Positions 35,327 to 44,455 of a stretch of DNA of 64,000 bases are shown here, in pieces. Below the pieces are notes generated by a model. It was not told the origin of the DNA and made no database searches. It saw nothing but the letters and a program-made list of their open reading frames with translations. A program made the position numbers and the translations under genes. Source of the stretch: Pseudoclavibacter sp. CFCC 11306 (GTDB lineage: Bacteria > Actinomycetota > Actinomycetes > Actinomycetales > Microbacteriaceae); NCBI RefSeq assembly GCF_008831235.1, contig NZ_WBKF01000003.1, positions 62,001-126,000 of the forward strand. The letters are read 5' to 3'. Position 1 is the stretch's first letter. Every line of letters starts with the position of its first letter.

Positions 35327-37042
35327 TTACTTCCAGTTCTTCTTGGGCGACGTGCCGCCGATGCCTGCGTTGAAGGTGTTCGTCGGGTCGAGCTCTTTGA
35401 AGTGCTCCACCATCGACTCGGGCATGTGGTACAGACGCCCGTAGTTGTGCTCGGCCGGCAGCTTCGCGCCGCGAGCCTCGAGCAGCTCCTGAATCTGGTC
35501 GTGCAGCTTCTCGGGGTCGACGCCCTTCTTGGCGACGTAGTCCTGGTGCATCACGTGGCAGAAGAAGTGACCGTAGTATGCAGTCACCTCAAGCTGATCG
35601 GCGATCTCCTTGGGCAGCACCTCGAGCCAGTCCCAGTCGTCGCGGCGCAGAGCCACGTCGATCGGAATCAGGCCTGCGATGTGCTTGCGCTTCATGTTGG
35701 CGTAGCGAGTCGCAGCGCTGGCCGCACCGAAGCGGTTCAGCGAAGCACTCTTCTCTTCGTCGGCGGTGCAGACGAAGAAGTCACCCTTGTGCTCGGGCTC
35801 GGCGAAGAACGCTTTGAGCATCTTCTCGCTCTCGACCTTCTGGTCGGCGCTCACGGTGAGCAGCAGGTGGTGCTCGAAGCGGTTGCGGTACTCCATCAGT
35901 CGCTTCGGCAGTTGGTTCGGCAGCAGGTCGAACGCGACCTGTGACACGGTGTCAGCGAAGGTCGGGCCGATGCCCGGGATCTTGCCGAAGACACCGTTTG
36001 CCCAAGTCTTGAACGAGAACATGCGGGTCTGCAGGCCGGCGCTCATGAACTTCAGGAACACATAGGTGTCTTTGCCGTATTTCTCGGCCAGATCGAAGGC
36101 GCTGCGGCCCATGTACTCACCCGAGATGGGCAGCGGCATGTCGGCCTCGAGGAACATACGGCGAATCTCTTCGAGCTCGTGCGTGCTGTTGGTGCCGATG
36201 TAGAACATGGTGGGGTTCACTTCGAGCGGGAAGGTACGTGTGCGCACGGCGAAGACCATGAGCTTGCCGGCTGAGCCCGACGCCTCGAAGAGGTACTCGG
36301 GGTTCGCGTTGTAGCGGGCCGGAGTCGGCTCGATCTTGCGCAGGTGCTCGGCGTACTCAGTCTCGCTGGTGTCAGCCGGTGCCGGAGTGACGTCTGCGGG
36401 CGACCAGTCGCCGCGCTGCAGACGGTCGAGGGCGACCTCGGGGTCGTCGCCGAGCGAGATGCCGAGGTGGTTGACCAGCTCGACCTTGCCCTGCTCGTTC
36501 ACCCTGGCGAAGATCGCCTCACGGGTGAAGGCCGGGCCCTTGCGAATCTGGCTGCCGCCCGAGTTGTTCGAGATGCCGCCGATGACCGAGGCGCCGATGG
36601 ATGTCGAACCGATCACCGAGTGCGGCTCACGGTTGTGCTTGGCGAGCTCTTCGGTCAGGTGCGTCAGCGGGGTGCCGGCGAGCGAGATGGCCTCGCGAGC
36701 GTCGTTGATGAGGTACACGTCGTTGATGCGGTGAGTCGAGATGACGACGATCGGCCGGTCGTAGGGCTGGAAGCCCGGGCCCGATCCGCCCGTCAGACCG
36801 GTGTTCGACGCCTGCGGGATGACGATGAAGTTGTTGTCGACGCAGACCTGCAGCGCCTTCCACATCTGAACCAGCGTGGTCGGTCGCAGCACGGCGAAGA
36901 TGGGGCCGCCGCCGAAGCGGTAGCCCTTGCTGAACGGCATGGTGGCGCGTTCTGACGTCAGCACGTTCTCGGCACCAACGATGCTCTTAAAGGCACCGAT
37001 CGCCTGGTGTTCTGCGCCCGTTGTCTCTTGAGAGGGAGTCAT
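35327..37042 (-). CDS. dld: Quinone-dependent D-lactate dehydrogenase
   Basis: A 571-residue peripheral membrane flavoenzyme that oxidises D-lactate to pyruvate and passes electrons to quinone. The FAD-binding PCMH domain has VIPQASNTGLTGGSGP (about 75-90) and SVIGSTSIGASVIGGISNNSGG with GGSQIRKGPAF. The Dld-specific membrane-binding and cap region follows (FKTWANGVFGKIPGIG, LLPNQLPKRLMEYRNRFEHHLLL), ending with YGRLYHMPESMVEHFKELDPTNTFNAGIGGTSP. The ATG at 37042 has an upstream GAAAGAA site. The length matches E. coli Dld. It is divergent from the small ORF/MarR operon. Confidence 0.95.
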   Translation of the reverse strand: MTPSQETTGAEHQAIGAFKSIVGAENVLTSERATMPFSKGYRFGGGPIFAVLRPTTLVQMWKALQVCVDNNFIVIPQASNTGLTGGSGPGFQPYDRPIVVISTHRINDVYLINDAREAISLAGTPLTHLTEELAKHNREPHSVIGSTSIGASVIGGISNNSGGSQIRKGPAFTREAIFARVNEQGKVELVNHLGISLGDDPEVALDRLQRGDWSPADVTPAPADTSETEYAEHLRKIEPTPARYNANPEYLFEASGSAGKLMVFAVRTRTFPLEVNPTMFYIGTNSTHELEEIRRMFLEADMPLPISGEYMGRSAFDLAEKYGKDTYVFLKFMSAGLQTRMFSFKTWANGVFGKIPGIGPTFADTVSQVAFDLLPNQLPKRLMEYRNRFEHHLLLTVSADQKVESEKMLKAFFAEPEHKGDFFVCTADEEKSASLNRFGAASAATRYANMKRKHIAGLIPIDVALRRDDWDWLEVLPKEIADQLEVTAYYGHFFCHVMHQDYVAKKGVDPEKLHDQIQELLEARGAKLPAEHNYGRLYHMPESMVEHFKELDPTNTFNAGIGGTSPKKNWK

Positions 37043-37346
37043 CTCAATTCTTTCTGTCGATAGTTGCTCCCGCATGACGCTTTCGACGCGTCATTGCAGG
37101 GGAGTGTTGCCGTGCATCGTGGTACGGCCACTAGCAATCTTCCGGCCCTGAGCATGGGCTGTCAAGCAGGGGCGGCGGCTGTCCGGGCACTCTATATGCC
37201 TTGTGGCCAGACCATAGGCGGGCACGGAGGTATTTCTGTGAGATACATGTTGTATGCAAGTTCGCGCGTGTCGCGCGACCATTGAATACCCTTCTTCTCT
37301 CTGGGCACACTCCTTGAGCGAAGACCTCTCGCAAACAAAGTCGCAT
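37043..37346. other. Divergent intergenic region between dld and the MarR operon
   Basis: About 300 bp with no supported gene. It must hold the dld promoter. I see imperfect palindromes (ATGACGC..GCGTCAT at 37074-37102) but no certain site beyond the MarR-type operator at its right end. Confidence 0.4.
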
Positions 37347-37367
37347 GTGTACTGACTATCAGTACAC
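37347..37367. promoter_or_regulatory. Perfect palindromic operator (MarR-type)
   Basis: GTGTACTGA and TCAGTACAC are perfect 9-bp arms around CTA, 8 bp before the start of the 72-residue ORF that is co-transcribed with marR. Size and place fit a MarR dimer site for autorepression; it could also act on dld. Confidence 0.75.
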
Positions 37368-37375
37368 TAATAACC

Positions 37376-37594
37376 ATGCCAGATGACATTCCTGCCGAGC
37401 CTCGCAAGCGCACTCTCGCTCAGGGCCGCCCCAATGACAGCAAGTGGACACGATTCCTGCTGAGATTCATCGGCCCGCCGGCGGTCTCTCCCCTCTCACC
37501 CGACGATGTGCGTGCCCTCGAAGAGGTCAGACGCAGAACCTCCGCAGCTCAGCCTGGGCAGGCACAGCCGCGCGACGAGACTCCGTCATTGTGA
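37376..37594 (+). CDS. Small hypothetical protein upstream of marR
   Basis: A 72-residue, Arg/Pro-rich soluble protein not recognised. It contains KWTRFLLRFIGPPAVSPLSPDDV and ends in a Gln/Pro/Arg tail. Its stop overlaps the GTG of the MarR gene (GTGA), and the palindromic operator lies immediately upstream, so it is the first gene of a MarR-controlled operon. Confidence 0.65.
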   Translation: MPDDIPAEPRKRTLAQGRPNDSKWTRFLLRFIGPPAVSPLSPDDVRALEEVRRRTSAAQPGQAQPRDETPSL

Positions 37595-38088
37595 ATACGC
37601 CGAATACTCCCACCGCGCACGACGACGCACTCTCTGACGACGAACTCCTTCGTCTGGAAGCACAGCTCTGCTTCCCCGTCACCGTCGCCGCCCGGCTGCT
37701 GGTTCAGGAGTACCGGCACGTCCTCTCACCAATGGGTCTCACCCATCCGCAGTACCTCGTCATGCTGGCGCTCTGGCAGCATGACCACGACGAGGGGGCA
37801 TCCGAGAGCCCGCTCACTGCGACAGAGCTCTCGGTCATACTCAGCATGGAGACTGCGACACTCACCGGCCTAGTTCGTCGTCTCGAAGCGCAGGGATTGG
37901 TCACGCGAGAGCCAGACCCGCATGACGACCGGCGCCGGCGACTTCTGCTGACGCCTGAGGGCCGGGCTCTGCGTGCGCAGGCGAAGCTTGTGCCCAGGCG
38001 AATGCTCGAACGGCTGCGTCTGGCTCCCGAGCAGGTCGAGCAGATCAGAGATGCCGCATCTCTGCTCGCCGCCGCTCTGCGCACCTGA
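37591..38088 (+). CDS. MarR-family transcriptional regulator (OhrR-like)
   Basis: A 165-residue regulator. The winged helix spans about 50-115: LTHPQYLVMLALWQHD, LTATELSVILSMETATLTGLVRRLEAQGLV (recognition region, about 75-104) and a wing DPHDDRRRRLLLTPEG. FPVTVAARLLVQEY near the N-terminus resembles the OhrR subgroup, but I see no conserved OhrR Cys (the single Cys, in LEAQLCFP, aligns with the OhrR sensing position LxLDxQLCF). It could therefore be a peroxide sensor. GTG start at 37591, overlapping the small ORF. Confidence 0.85.
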   Translation: MNTPNTPTAHDDALSDDELLRLEAQLCFPVTVAARLLVQEYRHVLSPMGLTHPQYLVMLALWQHDHDEGASESPLTATELSVILSMETATLTGLVRRLEAQGLVTREPDPHDDRRRRLLLTPEGRALRAQAKLVPRRMLERLRLAPEQVEQIRDAASLLAAALRT

Positions 38089-38094
38089 TCCGCC

Positions 38095-39009
38095 TCACAC
38101 GGCGAGTCGCAGCCTGCGCCCACCGACACCGACGCGAATCTCCTGCCCCCAACTCGCGGTGAGCCGATCGCTCTCGATGCCGTCGCCGAAGACGACGAGC
38201 CGATCCGATTCGACGGTGACGACCAACTCGGCGGCGCCTCCATCGACGGCACCCGGGCTGGCCGATCCACCCAGCATCCCCTCGATGAGGTTCGCTCCGG
38301 TCGCCGGCGACGGCCAGGCCTCACGCACGAACCAAGCGAGACTCGCGTCGTTCGGCGCAGGCAGGCGTCTGCCTCCGCGGTCGTGCGCAATGGACGCGCA
38401 CCACCCGGTCGCCCCGGTGCCGGTGCCGACGATGACCCCAGAAGACGACTGCCGCTCGCGGTACTCCCCCACCTGCAGCAGGTATCTGGCCGACTGGTGT
38501 GACGGGTGCCCGACGAACACCTCGTTCAGAGCGCAGAGACTCTGGCCGTCGTCGAGCCTCGCCTCGACGGTGGTGAGCCCGGACACCGCGGCCGATTCCG
38601 GTGCCCGCAGCAGCCTCAGCGCCTCGTCAGCCGAGTGCCGCACCAACACCCCGGTGTTGACGCCAGGCTCCGGATCGACCCCGATCACCAGCTGCCCGTC
38701 GAGATACTTGGCCACATTCGCAACGAGACCATCCTGACCGACGACGACCATGACATCCTCAGGTGCCACCAGAAAGCGGCTGAGATCCTCACGCTCGACC
38801 TCGGCAAGCGCCCACCCTTCGGGCAGCCCGCCCGCGACTGCAGCGCGCGCCGCCGCAGCCGGGTCGTGGCGGCGCTGCACCTCGTCGAGCGTGCGGCCAC
38901 GTGTGCGCAGAAAGAACTCGGCCTGTCCCCGGGTGCCGTGGCGATCGAGCAGTTCATCGAGCTCGGTGCGCCGGTAGACGACGACCGCTCTGCTGCGCAT
39001 GGCATTCAC
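38095..39009 (-). CDS. NAD kinase-like protein
   Basis: A 304-residue protein with the core of the NAD kinase/diacylglycerol kinase fold. VMVVVGQDGLVANVAKYL stands in place of the GGDGT motif (G-Q-D-G), followed by VIGVDPEPGVNTGVL, ALNEVFVG (NE-ND-like motif), and GVIVGTGTGATGWCASIA, the family's TPTGSTAY-like loop. The loss of GGDG suggests altered or lost kinase activity. The GTG start at 39009 overlaps the SPFH gene stop (GTGA), so the two are coupled. Confidence 0.7.
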   Translation of the reverse strand: MNAMRSRAVVVYRRTELDELLDRHGTRGQAEFFLRTRGRTLDEVQRRHDPAAAARAAVAGGLPEGWALAEVEREDLSRFLVAPEDVMVVVGQDGLVANVAKYLDGQLVIGVDPEPGVNTGVLVRHSADEALRLLRAPESAAVSGLTTVEARLDDGQSLCALNEVFVGHPSHQSARYLLQVGEYRERQSSSGVIVGTGTGATGWCASIAHDRGGRRLPAPNDASLAWFVREAWPSPATGANLIEGMLGGSASPGAVDGGAAELVVTVESDRLVVFGDGIESDRLTASWGQEIRVGVGGRRLRLAV

Positions 39010-40010
39010 CGCCTTCCGGTGAAGGCGCTCAGCACGTTGGTGAGCAGATCAGGCGTGATCGTCAGATTGTCGATCTTCGGCAGCGCACCAGAGCCGACCA
39101 GTTCTCGCAGCGCCAGCGCCATCAGGGTCTGCCGATCGACGTCGCGGTAGGCGGCGAGCTTCGCCGTCTCGCGCTCGGCCTCGGCCGCACCGACGACGCT
39201 CACCTCCTGCGCCCGGGATGCCGCGTCGATCTCGCGTCGTTCAGACGCCGCTCGAGTCTCGACGAGTGCAGCCGTCGCAGCCTCTTCCGCCTGCCGACGA
39301 GCGTTGGCGCCTTCCTGCACCACCAGCTGTTCGCGTCGGGTGGCCAGCTCGATGCTGCTCGCCAGCTCGTTCTCTGAGATCGCACGCTCTCGCTCGACGG
39401 CGAGAGCTCGCCGTTCGTAGGTCGCGCGATCGGCTTCGGCCTGCAGCTGCTCGCGCACCGGCGTCTGCAGCGCCACCTCGACATCGGCCTCGGGCCGAAT
39501 CGCCAGCACGTGCACGCCGAGCACGGCGAGACCGGTGCTCTGCAGCCGAGTGTCGGCCTGCAGACCACCAACCAAGGCGGCACGCACCTCACTGATCCCA
39601 GTGCGCAGGGCATTCTGCAGCGACATCGTGGCGAGGTGATCGACAGCGATGCTGCGTGCGACCTGACCCACGATCGTGGTGACCTGCTGCAGGCCGGTCG
39701 AGGTGGCATCCGCCTTCGCCGGAAAGATGCCGAAGTCGAGGCGCTGCGACACCGTGACCGGGTCGACGAACCCGAAGGTCACGTTGGCCTGCACGGTGAC
39801 GTCCTGGTGATCGGCGGTGATGGCATGAAACATGAGCGGCAGCTCTTGGTCATCTGAGGGCACCTCGCTGAGCACCGAGGTCGCGGGTGAGAACCAGAAC
39901 GCCTGCCCGACGCCTTCGTGCGTCAGCTGGCCCTTGCGCAGGTGGACGACGTAGCCGGTCGGGGTTCCGAGAAAGCGGCGGACGCCGGGAAGCCTCTTGA
40001 TGGTTGCCAT
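39006..40010 (-). CDS. SPFH/Band 7 domain protein
   Basis: A 334-residue stomatin/prohibitin-like protein without an obvious N-terminal membrane helix. The SPFH domain spans about 18-185 ([64 protein letters not shown]). A long charged coiled coil (about 185-285) rich in Glu/Arg/Ala follows, and a short C-terminal domain. Such proteins oligomerise into scaffolds. It is the first gene of an operon with the NAD kinase-like gene and faces the NrtR-like NUDIX gene over two tandem operators. Confidence 0.85.
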   Translation of the reverse strand: MATIKRLPGVRRFLGTPTGYVVHLRKGQLTHEGVGQAFWFSPATSVLSEVPSDDQELPLMFHAITADHQDVTVQANVTFGFVDPVTVSQRLDFGIFPAKADATSTGLQQVTTIVGQVARSIAVDHLATMSLQNALRTGISEVRAALVGGLQADTRLQSTGLAVLGVHVLAIRPEADVEVALQTPVREQLQAEADRATYERRALAVERERAISENELASSIELATRREQLVVQEGANARRQAEEAATAALVETRAASERREIDAASRAQEVSVVGAAEAERETAKLAAYRDVDRQTLMALALRELVGSGALPKIDNLTITPDLLTNVLSAFTGRR

Positions 40011-40037
40011 GGTGTGCTCCTTCGTTGCGGTTGTTTA

Positions 40038-40054
40038 TGTCAGTCTGACGATAA
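40038..40054. promoter_or_regulatory. Tandem operator 1 (GTCAnnnTGACGATAA)
   Basis: TGTCAGTCTGACGATAA contains GTCA-GTC-TGAC (40039-40049). It is one of two copies 34 bp apart in the divergent region between the SPFH operon and the NUDIX regulator. Probable site for the NrtR-like protein. Confidence 0.65.
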
Positions 40055-40071
40055 CTAGATCTTCGAGTAAA

Positions 40072-40088
40072 TGTCAAGATGACGATAA
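40072..40088. promoter_or_regulatory. Tandem operator 2 (GTCAnnnTGACGATAA)
   Basis: TGTCAAGATGACGATAA contains GTCA-AGA-TGAC (40073-40083) and lies just before the -10 box TATTCT (40093-40098) of the NUDIX gene. The TGACGATAA half is identical to copy 1, consistent with repression of both promoters by one dimeric regulator. Confidence 0.65.
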
Positions 40089-40104
40089 GTGCTATTCTGT
40101 GGGT

Positions 40105-41019
40105 ATGTTCGCCAAGGAGAGCCCGCACCATCGGGCAATGAGCAGAACTCGTCATGATGCTGACGACGCGGCTGACGCTGGGGCACGAGCTGACTGCCGT
40201 AGTGAGACCGATTCGGCAGCGATTCCCCGCACTGCCGCCGACATCGCCGTCACCGTGGATGTCGTGGCGCTGACCGTGCGCAGCCAACGCCTGCAGGTGC
40301 TGCTGGTCGAACGCATGCTCGACCCGTTTCGAGGGTGCTGGGCGCTGCCGGGCGGTTTCGTGCTCCCCGGCGAATCCCTTGAAGACGCCGCGCGACGTGA
40401 GCTCGAAGAAGAGACAGGCGTACAGCCGAGTGCGCTGATTGTGCAGACTCCCACCTCTGACGCACCGACAGGTCAGCACGCGAGCGCGCAACTCAGTAGA
40501 CATATCAGTGGGCATGCAAGCGGACACCTCGAGCAGCTGCGCACCTACGGCCCGCTGCATCGCGACCCACGCGGGCCGGTGCTGTCGGTCGCATACCTCG
40601 CGCTCGCCCCGGCATTCGATGTGCCGAGTGCGGGCGGTGACGCCGCTGAAGTCGCGTGGCATGATGTGGCGGATGTGCTGGGCGATGACGGCGCTCAGCT
40701 GGCTTTCGACCATGCACGGATTCTCGCCGACGGGGTCGAACGTGCGAGAGCGAAGATCGAATACTCCCCCTTGGCGACGGCCTTCTGCCCGCCCGAGTTC
40801 ACGATCGCCGAGCTGCGCGAGGTGTACGAGGCCGTCTGGGGGGCATCGATCGATGCTCGCAACTTTCATCGCAAGGCGGTCGGCACACCCGGATTTCTTG
40901 AGGCAACCGGTTCATCACGCGCGCAGGCAGTGGGCCGCCCGGCCGCCCTCTATCGACTGGCGCCGGGCACCGACGTCACGGATGGTGTGCTGAACCCGCC
41001 GCTGATGCGCTCGCACTAG
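40105..41019 (+). CDS. NrtR-like NUDIX transcriptional regulator
   Basis: A 304-residue protein. Residues about 1-45 are polar and disordered. The NUDIX domain (about 47-205) has an intact box, [24 protein letters not shown] (catalytic Glu residues kept), in the motif WALPGGF. A C-terminal winged helix (about 225-304) contains [29 protein letters not shown] and PAALYRL, as in NrtR regulators of NAD metabolism that sense ADP-ribose. TATTCT at 40093 predicts a transcript starting at the ATG 40105 (leaderless). Divergent from SPFH/NAD-kinase-like genes. Confidence 0.85.
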   Translation: MFAKESPHHRAMSRTRHDADDAADAGARADCRSETDSAAIPRTAADIAVTVDVVALTVRSQRLQVLLVERMLDPFRGCWALPGGFVLPGESLEDAARRELEEETGVQPSALIVQTPTSDAPTGQHASAQLSRHISGHASGHLEQLRTYGPLHRDPRGPVLSVAYLALAPAFDVPSAGGDAAEVAWHDVADVLGDDGAQLAFDHARILADGVERARAKIEYSPLATAFCPPEFTIAELREVYEAVWGASIDARNFHRKAVGTPGFLEATGSSRAQAVGRPAALYRLAPGTDVTDGVLNPPLMRSH

Positions 41020-41450
41020 TTTTCACCGGTGATCACTCTGATGATCAGGTGCACCAGCAGCTCTTTCTCTCGCGGGTCAGAGTTCGCGACGAGAAGTGTG
41101 AGCGCGGCAAGTGCCCCATTGTCAATGATCGCGATGCCCGTATCTCGATACAGCAGCCCATGCCCGACGCAAGCTCATCGCTCGAGCGGCTGAGAATCTG
41201 CATGACCTTGCCGAGCTGTTCGAGGCGTTGACGATCAATCGCCACACCGATTAGCAGATAATCCCGCAGTACCAAGGTTGCCCAGCGCCGAAAGCGCACG
41301 CCTTCATGAGATTTCACTCGATAGCCAACCGAAATATCCACGTCAAGGTTGCAGAGAGCGACGCTGTAGGTCTTGCCATCTCAGCCAGTTGTTGCAAGAT
41401 CTGCAACAACTGCCTCGCCTTCGAGTCTGACCTCCAGACGCACCGCGCCG
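41016..41450 (-). pseudogene. RhuM-Fic gene relic (stop, frameshift, internal deletion)
   Basis: Reading from 41450 leftward, the frame gives EAVVADLATTG, an in-frame TGA, then DGKTYSVALCNLDVDISVGYRVKS and FRRWATLVLRDYLLIGVA, all hallmarks of a RhuM-family N-terminus. After DELAS the frame shifts to IAIIDNGALAALTLLVANSDPREKELLVHLIIRVIT, which resembles the C-terminal end of RhuM-Fic fusion proteins. The Fic domain between is missing. The stop overlaps that of the NrtR-like gene by 3 bp. An 11-bp inverted repeat (CAGTTGTTGCA, 41386-41412) lies in the relic. Confidence 0.65.
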
Positions 41451-41650
41451 AAAGCGGCTTCACAGAATCTGGATCGAACCGCCTGACACACGGCAGTCGT
41501 CGGGTACCGGTAGTCTTGACCCACGTTCAAGAGTTGTGGCTGACAGTACCTGGCTGGCCGCACGGCAACCCGATCCATCTTTCCGGGTGCCCCAGGAGAA
41601 GAACGGGCATGTGACAGACGTCGCGCGCAAGCTCTGATGGAAGGCACACC

Positions 41651-42460
41651 ATGTGCAAAGACACCGATTCCCCGAACCTGCCCGGCGACCGCGAGCAGAG
41701 CCACCACGACGCCACGCCCCGTGTGGCACGAATCCGACTTGGCGTGCGCTGGTCTCAGGCTCCACTGATCATCGCTGCACGTCTGGATCAGCTCACCGGA
41801 GCCGAACTCCTGCGGGTGACGGCGATGAATAGAAACAAAGTGGTCGGGTCGACCGATCTCACCCGCGCTGGCGGAAGCACCGGGCCAGACGAGGCGAGTC
41901 CGGCATCCGCCGAATCGCTCAGCAGCCAGTCTGCGCAGGCCTTCATCGACAGGCAGAACGACCGCATCGTCGCACAGCTTGAGACGTTGCGCCTCGCAGC
42001 GGGGCTTGCGCTCGCCGACGATGGCGAGACCGGAGTTCAGTTTCGGACCCAGCACGCCGTCACCGACGCGTCAGGTGAGCCACAGCTTGATGACGCCGCC
42101 ACAGAGGCCGACCGGGAGGCCGCACATGCCATGGCCTTCCGCCTTGACCGGAGTGCTCTGGGAGCGCTCATTCGCTTCGACCATCCTGTTCCGCTCAGTC
42201 GAGGCATGACTGAGCGCTACGTCACCGAGCACTTTCCCGGTTGGAACTGGCCGCAGATGGACCGGCTGCTGACCACGTCAGACACGAGGTTCATCACCCC
42301 GGCGCGACCGACCGACCGCGGCATGGCTATGCCGACGGTGCGTGCGAATGTGCATATGCTGCACTTCAGCGCCGACGACGACTGGGTCGTCGAATGGATG
42401 GACGGTGCGGTGACTCGGTCACCACGTCGCGTCATCGACCACGAGCCGCGACTCTGTTGA
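41651..42460 (+). CDS. Hypothetical protein, 269 residues
   Basis: Not recognised. It is soluble and acidic, with an N-terminal polar stretch including two Cys/His-rich starts (MCKDTDSP, REQSHHDATP). A middle part has RLDQLTGAELLRVTAMNRNKV, and the C-terminal half contains GMTERYVTEHFPGWNWPQMDRLLTTSDTRFITPARPTDRG and a run ending in VVEWMDGAVTRSPRRV. High GC and coding bias match the neighbours, and an AAGG ribosome site precedes the ATG, so it is probably a real gene of this lineage. No operon partners. Confidence 0.65.
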   Translation: MCKDTDSPNLPGDREQSHHDATPRVARIRLGVRWSQAPLIIAARLDQLTGAELLRVTAMNRNKVVGSTDLTRAGGSTGPDEASPASAESLSSQSAQAFIDRQNDRIVAQLETLRLAAGLALADDGETGVQFRTQHAVTDASGEPQLDDAATEADREAAHAMAFRLDRSALGALIRFDHPVPLSRGMTERYVTEHFPGWNWPQMDRLLTTSDTRFITPARPTDRGMAMPTVRANVHMLHFSADDDWVVEWMDGAVTRSPRRVIDHEPRLC

Positions 42461-42690
42461 TCGGCCCGTCGGCGCGCTGAGAAGAGGCCATGCGCGGGCA
42501 GAGCCGACACCAGACGGACTCTGCCCGCGCGACCTTGCCCGCACGCCACCGCTCAACTATCGTGGCTCCCAGCATCTCTGTGGCACACGGCCGCTGTGAG
42601 AAGAGATGAAGTGCAAAGGCATCACGTTGAGGGCATTCGGTTCCAGCATCCATCGCTGACCAACCCCTGCGCCGACTGTCGCGCGGTCTC

Positions 42691-44376
42691 GTGTCAGCAT
42701 CCTCTGACACTCTGGAGACCATTTTGCCGACCCACCACTCCCTTGGTACCTCTACGCCCGCATCCTCCATCGCGCTGCACGACGCGAGCTTCGCCTGGCC
42801 CGACGGCCGCAGCATCCTCACGCACGTGACCGCCGCGTTCCCGACCGGCCGCACCGGCCTCATCGGCGACAACGGCGCCGGCAAGTCGACCGCTCTCGCG
42901 CTGCTCGCCGGTCGCCTGCAGCCGACGGATGGCCGAATCACGCGCTCGGGCGTCGTCGCGTGTCTGCCCCAACGATTCGATCCCGACCAGACGGTCGCCG
43001 AGCTGCTCGGTGTGTGCGCGGTGCTCGACGCGATCGCTGCCGTGGAGCGCGGCGGCGTCGACCCCGAGCTCTTCGAACGCATCGGCGACGACTGGGATAT
43101 CGAGGCGCGGGCGAGCGCCGCCCTCGCCGCGGTCGGCGTCGATCTGGGCCTGGACCGCACTGTCGACACGCTGTCGGGCGGCGAGGCGATGCTCGCTGCG
43201 ATCGTCGGCGTGCAGCTCGCGGTGCAGCGCTCCCGAGCTGACATCGCGCTGCTCGACGAGCCCACCAACAATCTCGACACCGACGCGCGCCAGCAGGTCT
43301 ATCGTCTGATCGACGGATGGCGCGGCGCCCTCATCGTGGTCAGTCACGACCGCCAGCTGCTCGAGCATGTCGATGCGATCGCCGAGCTGCGCGATGGGCG
43401 CATCACTCTGTACGGCGGGGCGTTCAGCGCGTACGAGGCTCAGGTCACCAACGAGCAGCAGGCCGCCGAACAGGCGCTGCGGTCGGCCGAGCAGGGACTG
43501 AAGGCCGAACGCCGGCAGCGCACGCAGGCCGAGCAGCGCATTGCGCACTCCGCGCGGCAGGGGCGCAAAGACGCCGTGAATCGGAAGTTCGTCAAAGCCG
43601 TGATCAACGACCGGCGCAATTCGGCCGAGAAGTCGCAGGCTGCCCGCCGCGGCACGCTCGACGACCGGGTGGATGCCGCACAGCGCGCCGTCGACGATGC
43701 CGAGTCACGGGTGCGCGACAACGAGCACGTCGTGATCGAACTGCCCGACCCCGACGTGCCGGTGGGCCGCCGCATCGCGTGCCTGACCGGCGCCGACGGG
43801 CGTGAGTTCGTGGTGCAGGGCCCGGAGCGCGTCGCCCTCACCGGCCCGAATGGCGTCGGCAAGTCGACGCTGCTGCGTGCGATGCTCTGCGATCAGATCG
43901 ACGTTGCCGCAGCAAGGCCTGGCAGTGCTCGGGCGAAGACGGCGCACGGCAAGCTCTTCGTCGAGCACGTCGGATACCTCTCGCAGCAGCTCGCCTCGCT
44001 GCACGACGACGAGAGCGTGGTGCAGAACGTGGCACGCTTCGCTCCGGGCTTGGGCGACCGCGAACTGCGCAATCAGCTTGCTCGGCTGCTGCTGCGTGGC
44101 CGTATGGCGGATGCTCCGGTCGCCTCGCTCTCCGGCGGCGAGCGTTTCCGTGTGGCATTGGCCCAGGTACTGCTGGCGACTCCGGCTGTGCAGGCGCTGG
44201 TGCTCGACGAACCGACGAACAGTCTGGATATGGCGAGTGTCGACCGACTGGTCGAAGCACTCGACGCATATCGCGGTGCGGTGATCGTGGTGAGCCACGA
44301 TCGGGCGTTTCTCGAACGCCTGCACCTCGACGTCGAGTTGCGGCTCGACAGCGCAGGCGTCCTGACCCGGTGCTGA
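42691..44376 (+). CDS. ABC-F family ATP-binding protein
   Basis: A 561-residue soluble protein with two ABC ATPase domains and no membrane segments. Domain 1: GDNGAGKST (about 58), LSGGEAML and DIALLDEPTNNLD. A charged linker (about 255-350) is the P-site tRNA-interaction region of ABC-F proteins. Domain 2: GPNGVGKSTLL (about 388), LSGGERFRVAL and ALVLDEPTNSLD. ABC-F proteins act on ribosomes, in antibiotic protection or translation control. Start: GTG at 42691 here; a TTG at 42724 has the better ribosome site (GGAG) and may be the true start. Confidence 0.92.
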   Translation: MSASSDTLETILPTHHSLGTSTPASSIALHDASFAWPDGRSILTHVTAAFPTGRTGLIGDNGAGKSTALALLAGRLQPTDGRITRSGVVACLPQRFDPDQTVAELLGVCAVLDAIAAVERGGVDPELFERIGDDWDIEARASAALAAVGVDLGLDRTVDTLSGGEAMLAAIVGVQLAVQRSRADIALLDEPTNNLDTDARQQVYRLIDGWRGALIVVSHDRQLLEHVDAIAELRDGRITLYGGAFSAYEAQVTNEQQAAEQALRSAEQGLKAERRQRTQAEQRIAHSARQGRKDAVNRKFVKAVINDRRNSAEKSQAARRGTLDDRVDAAQRAVDDAESRVRDNEHVVIELPDPDVPVGRRIACLTGADGREFVVQGPERVALTGPNGVGKSTLLRAMLCDQIDVAAARPGSARAKTAHGKLFVEHVGYLSQQLASLHDDESVVQNVARFAPGLGDRELRNQLARLLLRGRMADAPVASLSGGERFRVALAQVLLATPAVQALVLDEPTNSLDMASVDRLVEALDAYRGAVIVVSHDRAFLERLHLDVELRLDSAGVLTRC

Positions 44377-44455
44377 TGCGCGAGTCACGCAGGTGTCGGG
44401 TGCGAGTGCAGCCGTCAGGGCCGCTTCGTCGTTCGCCCGTTCAATCGATCGCCAC

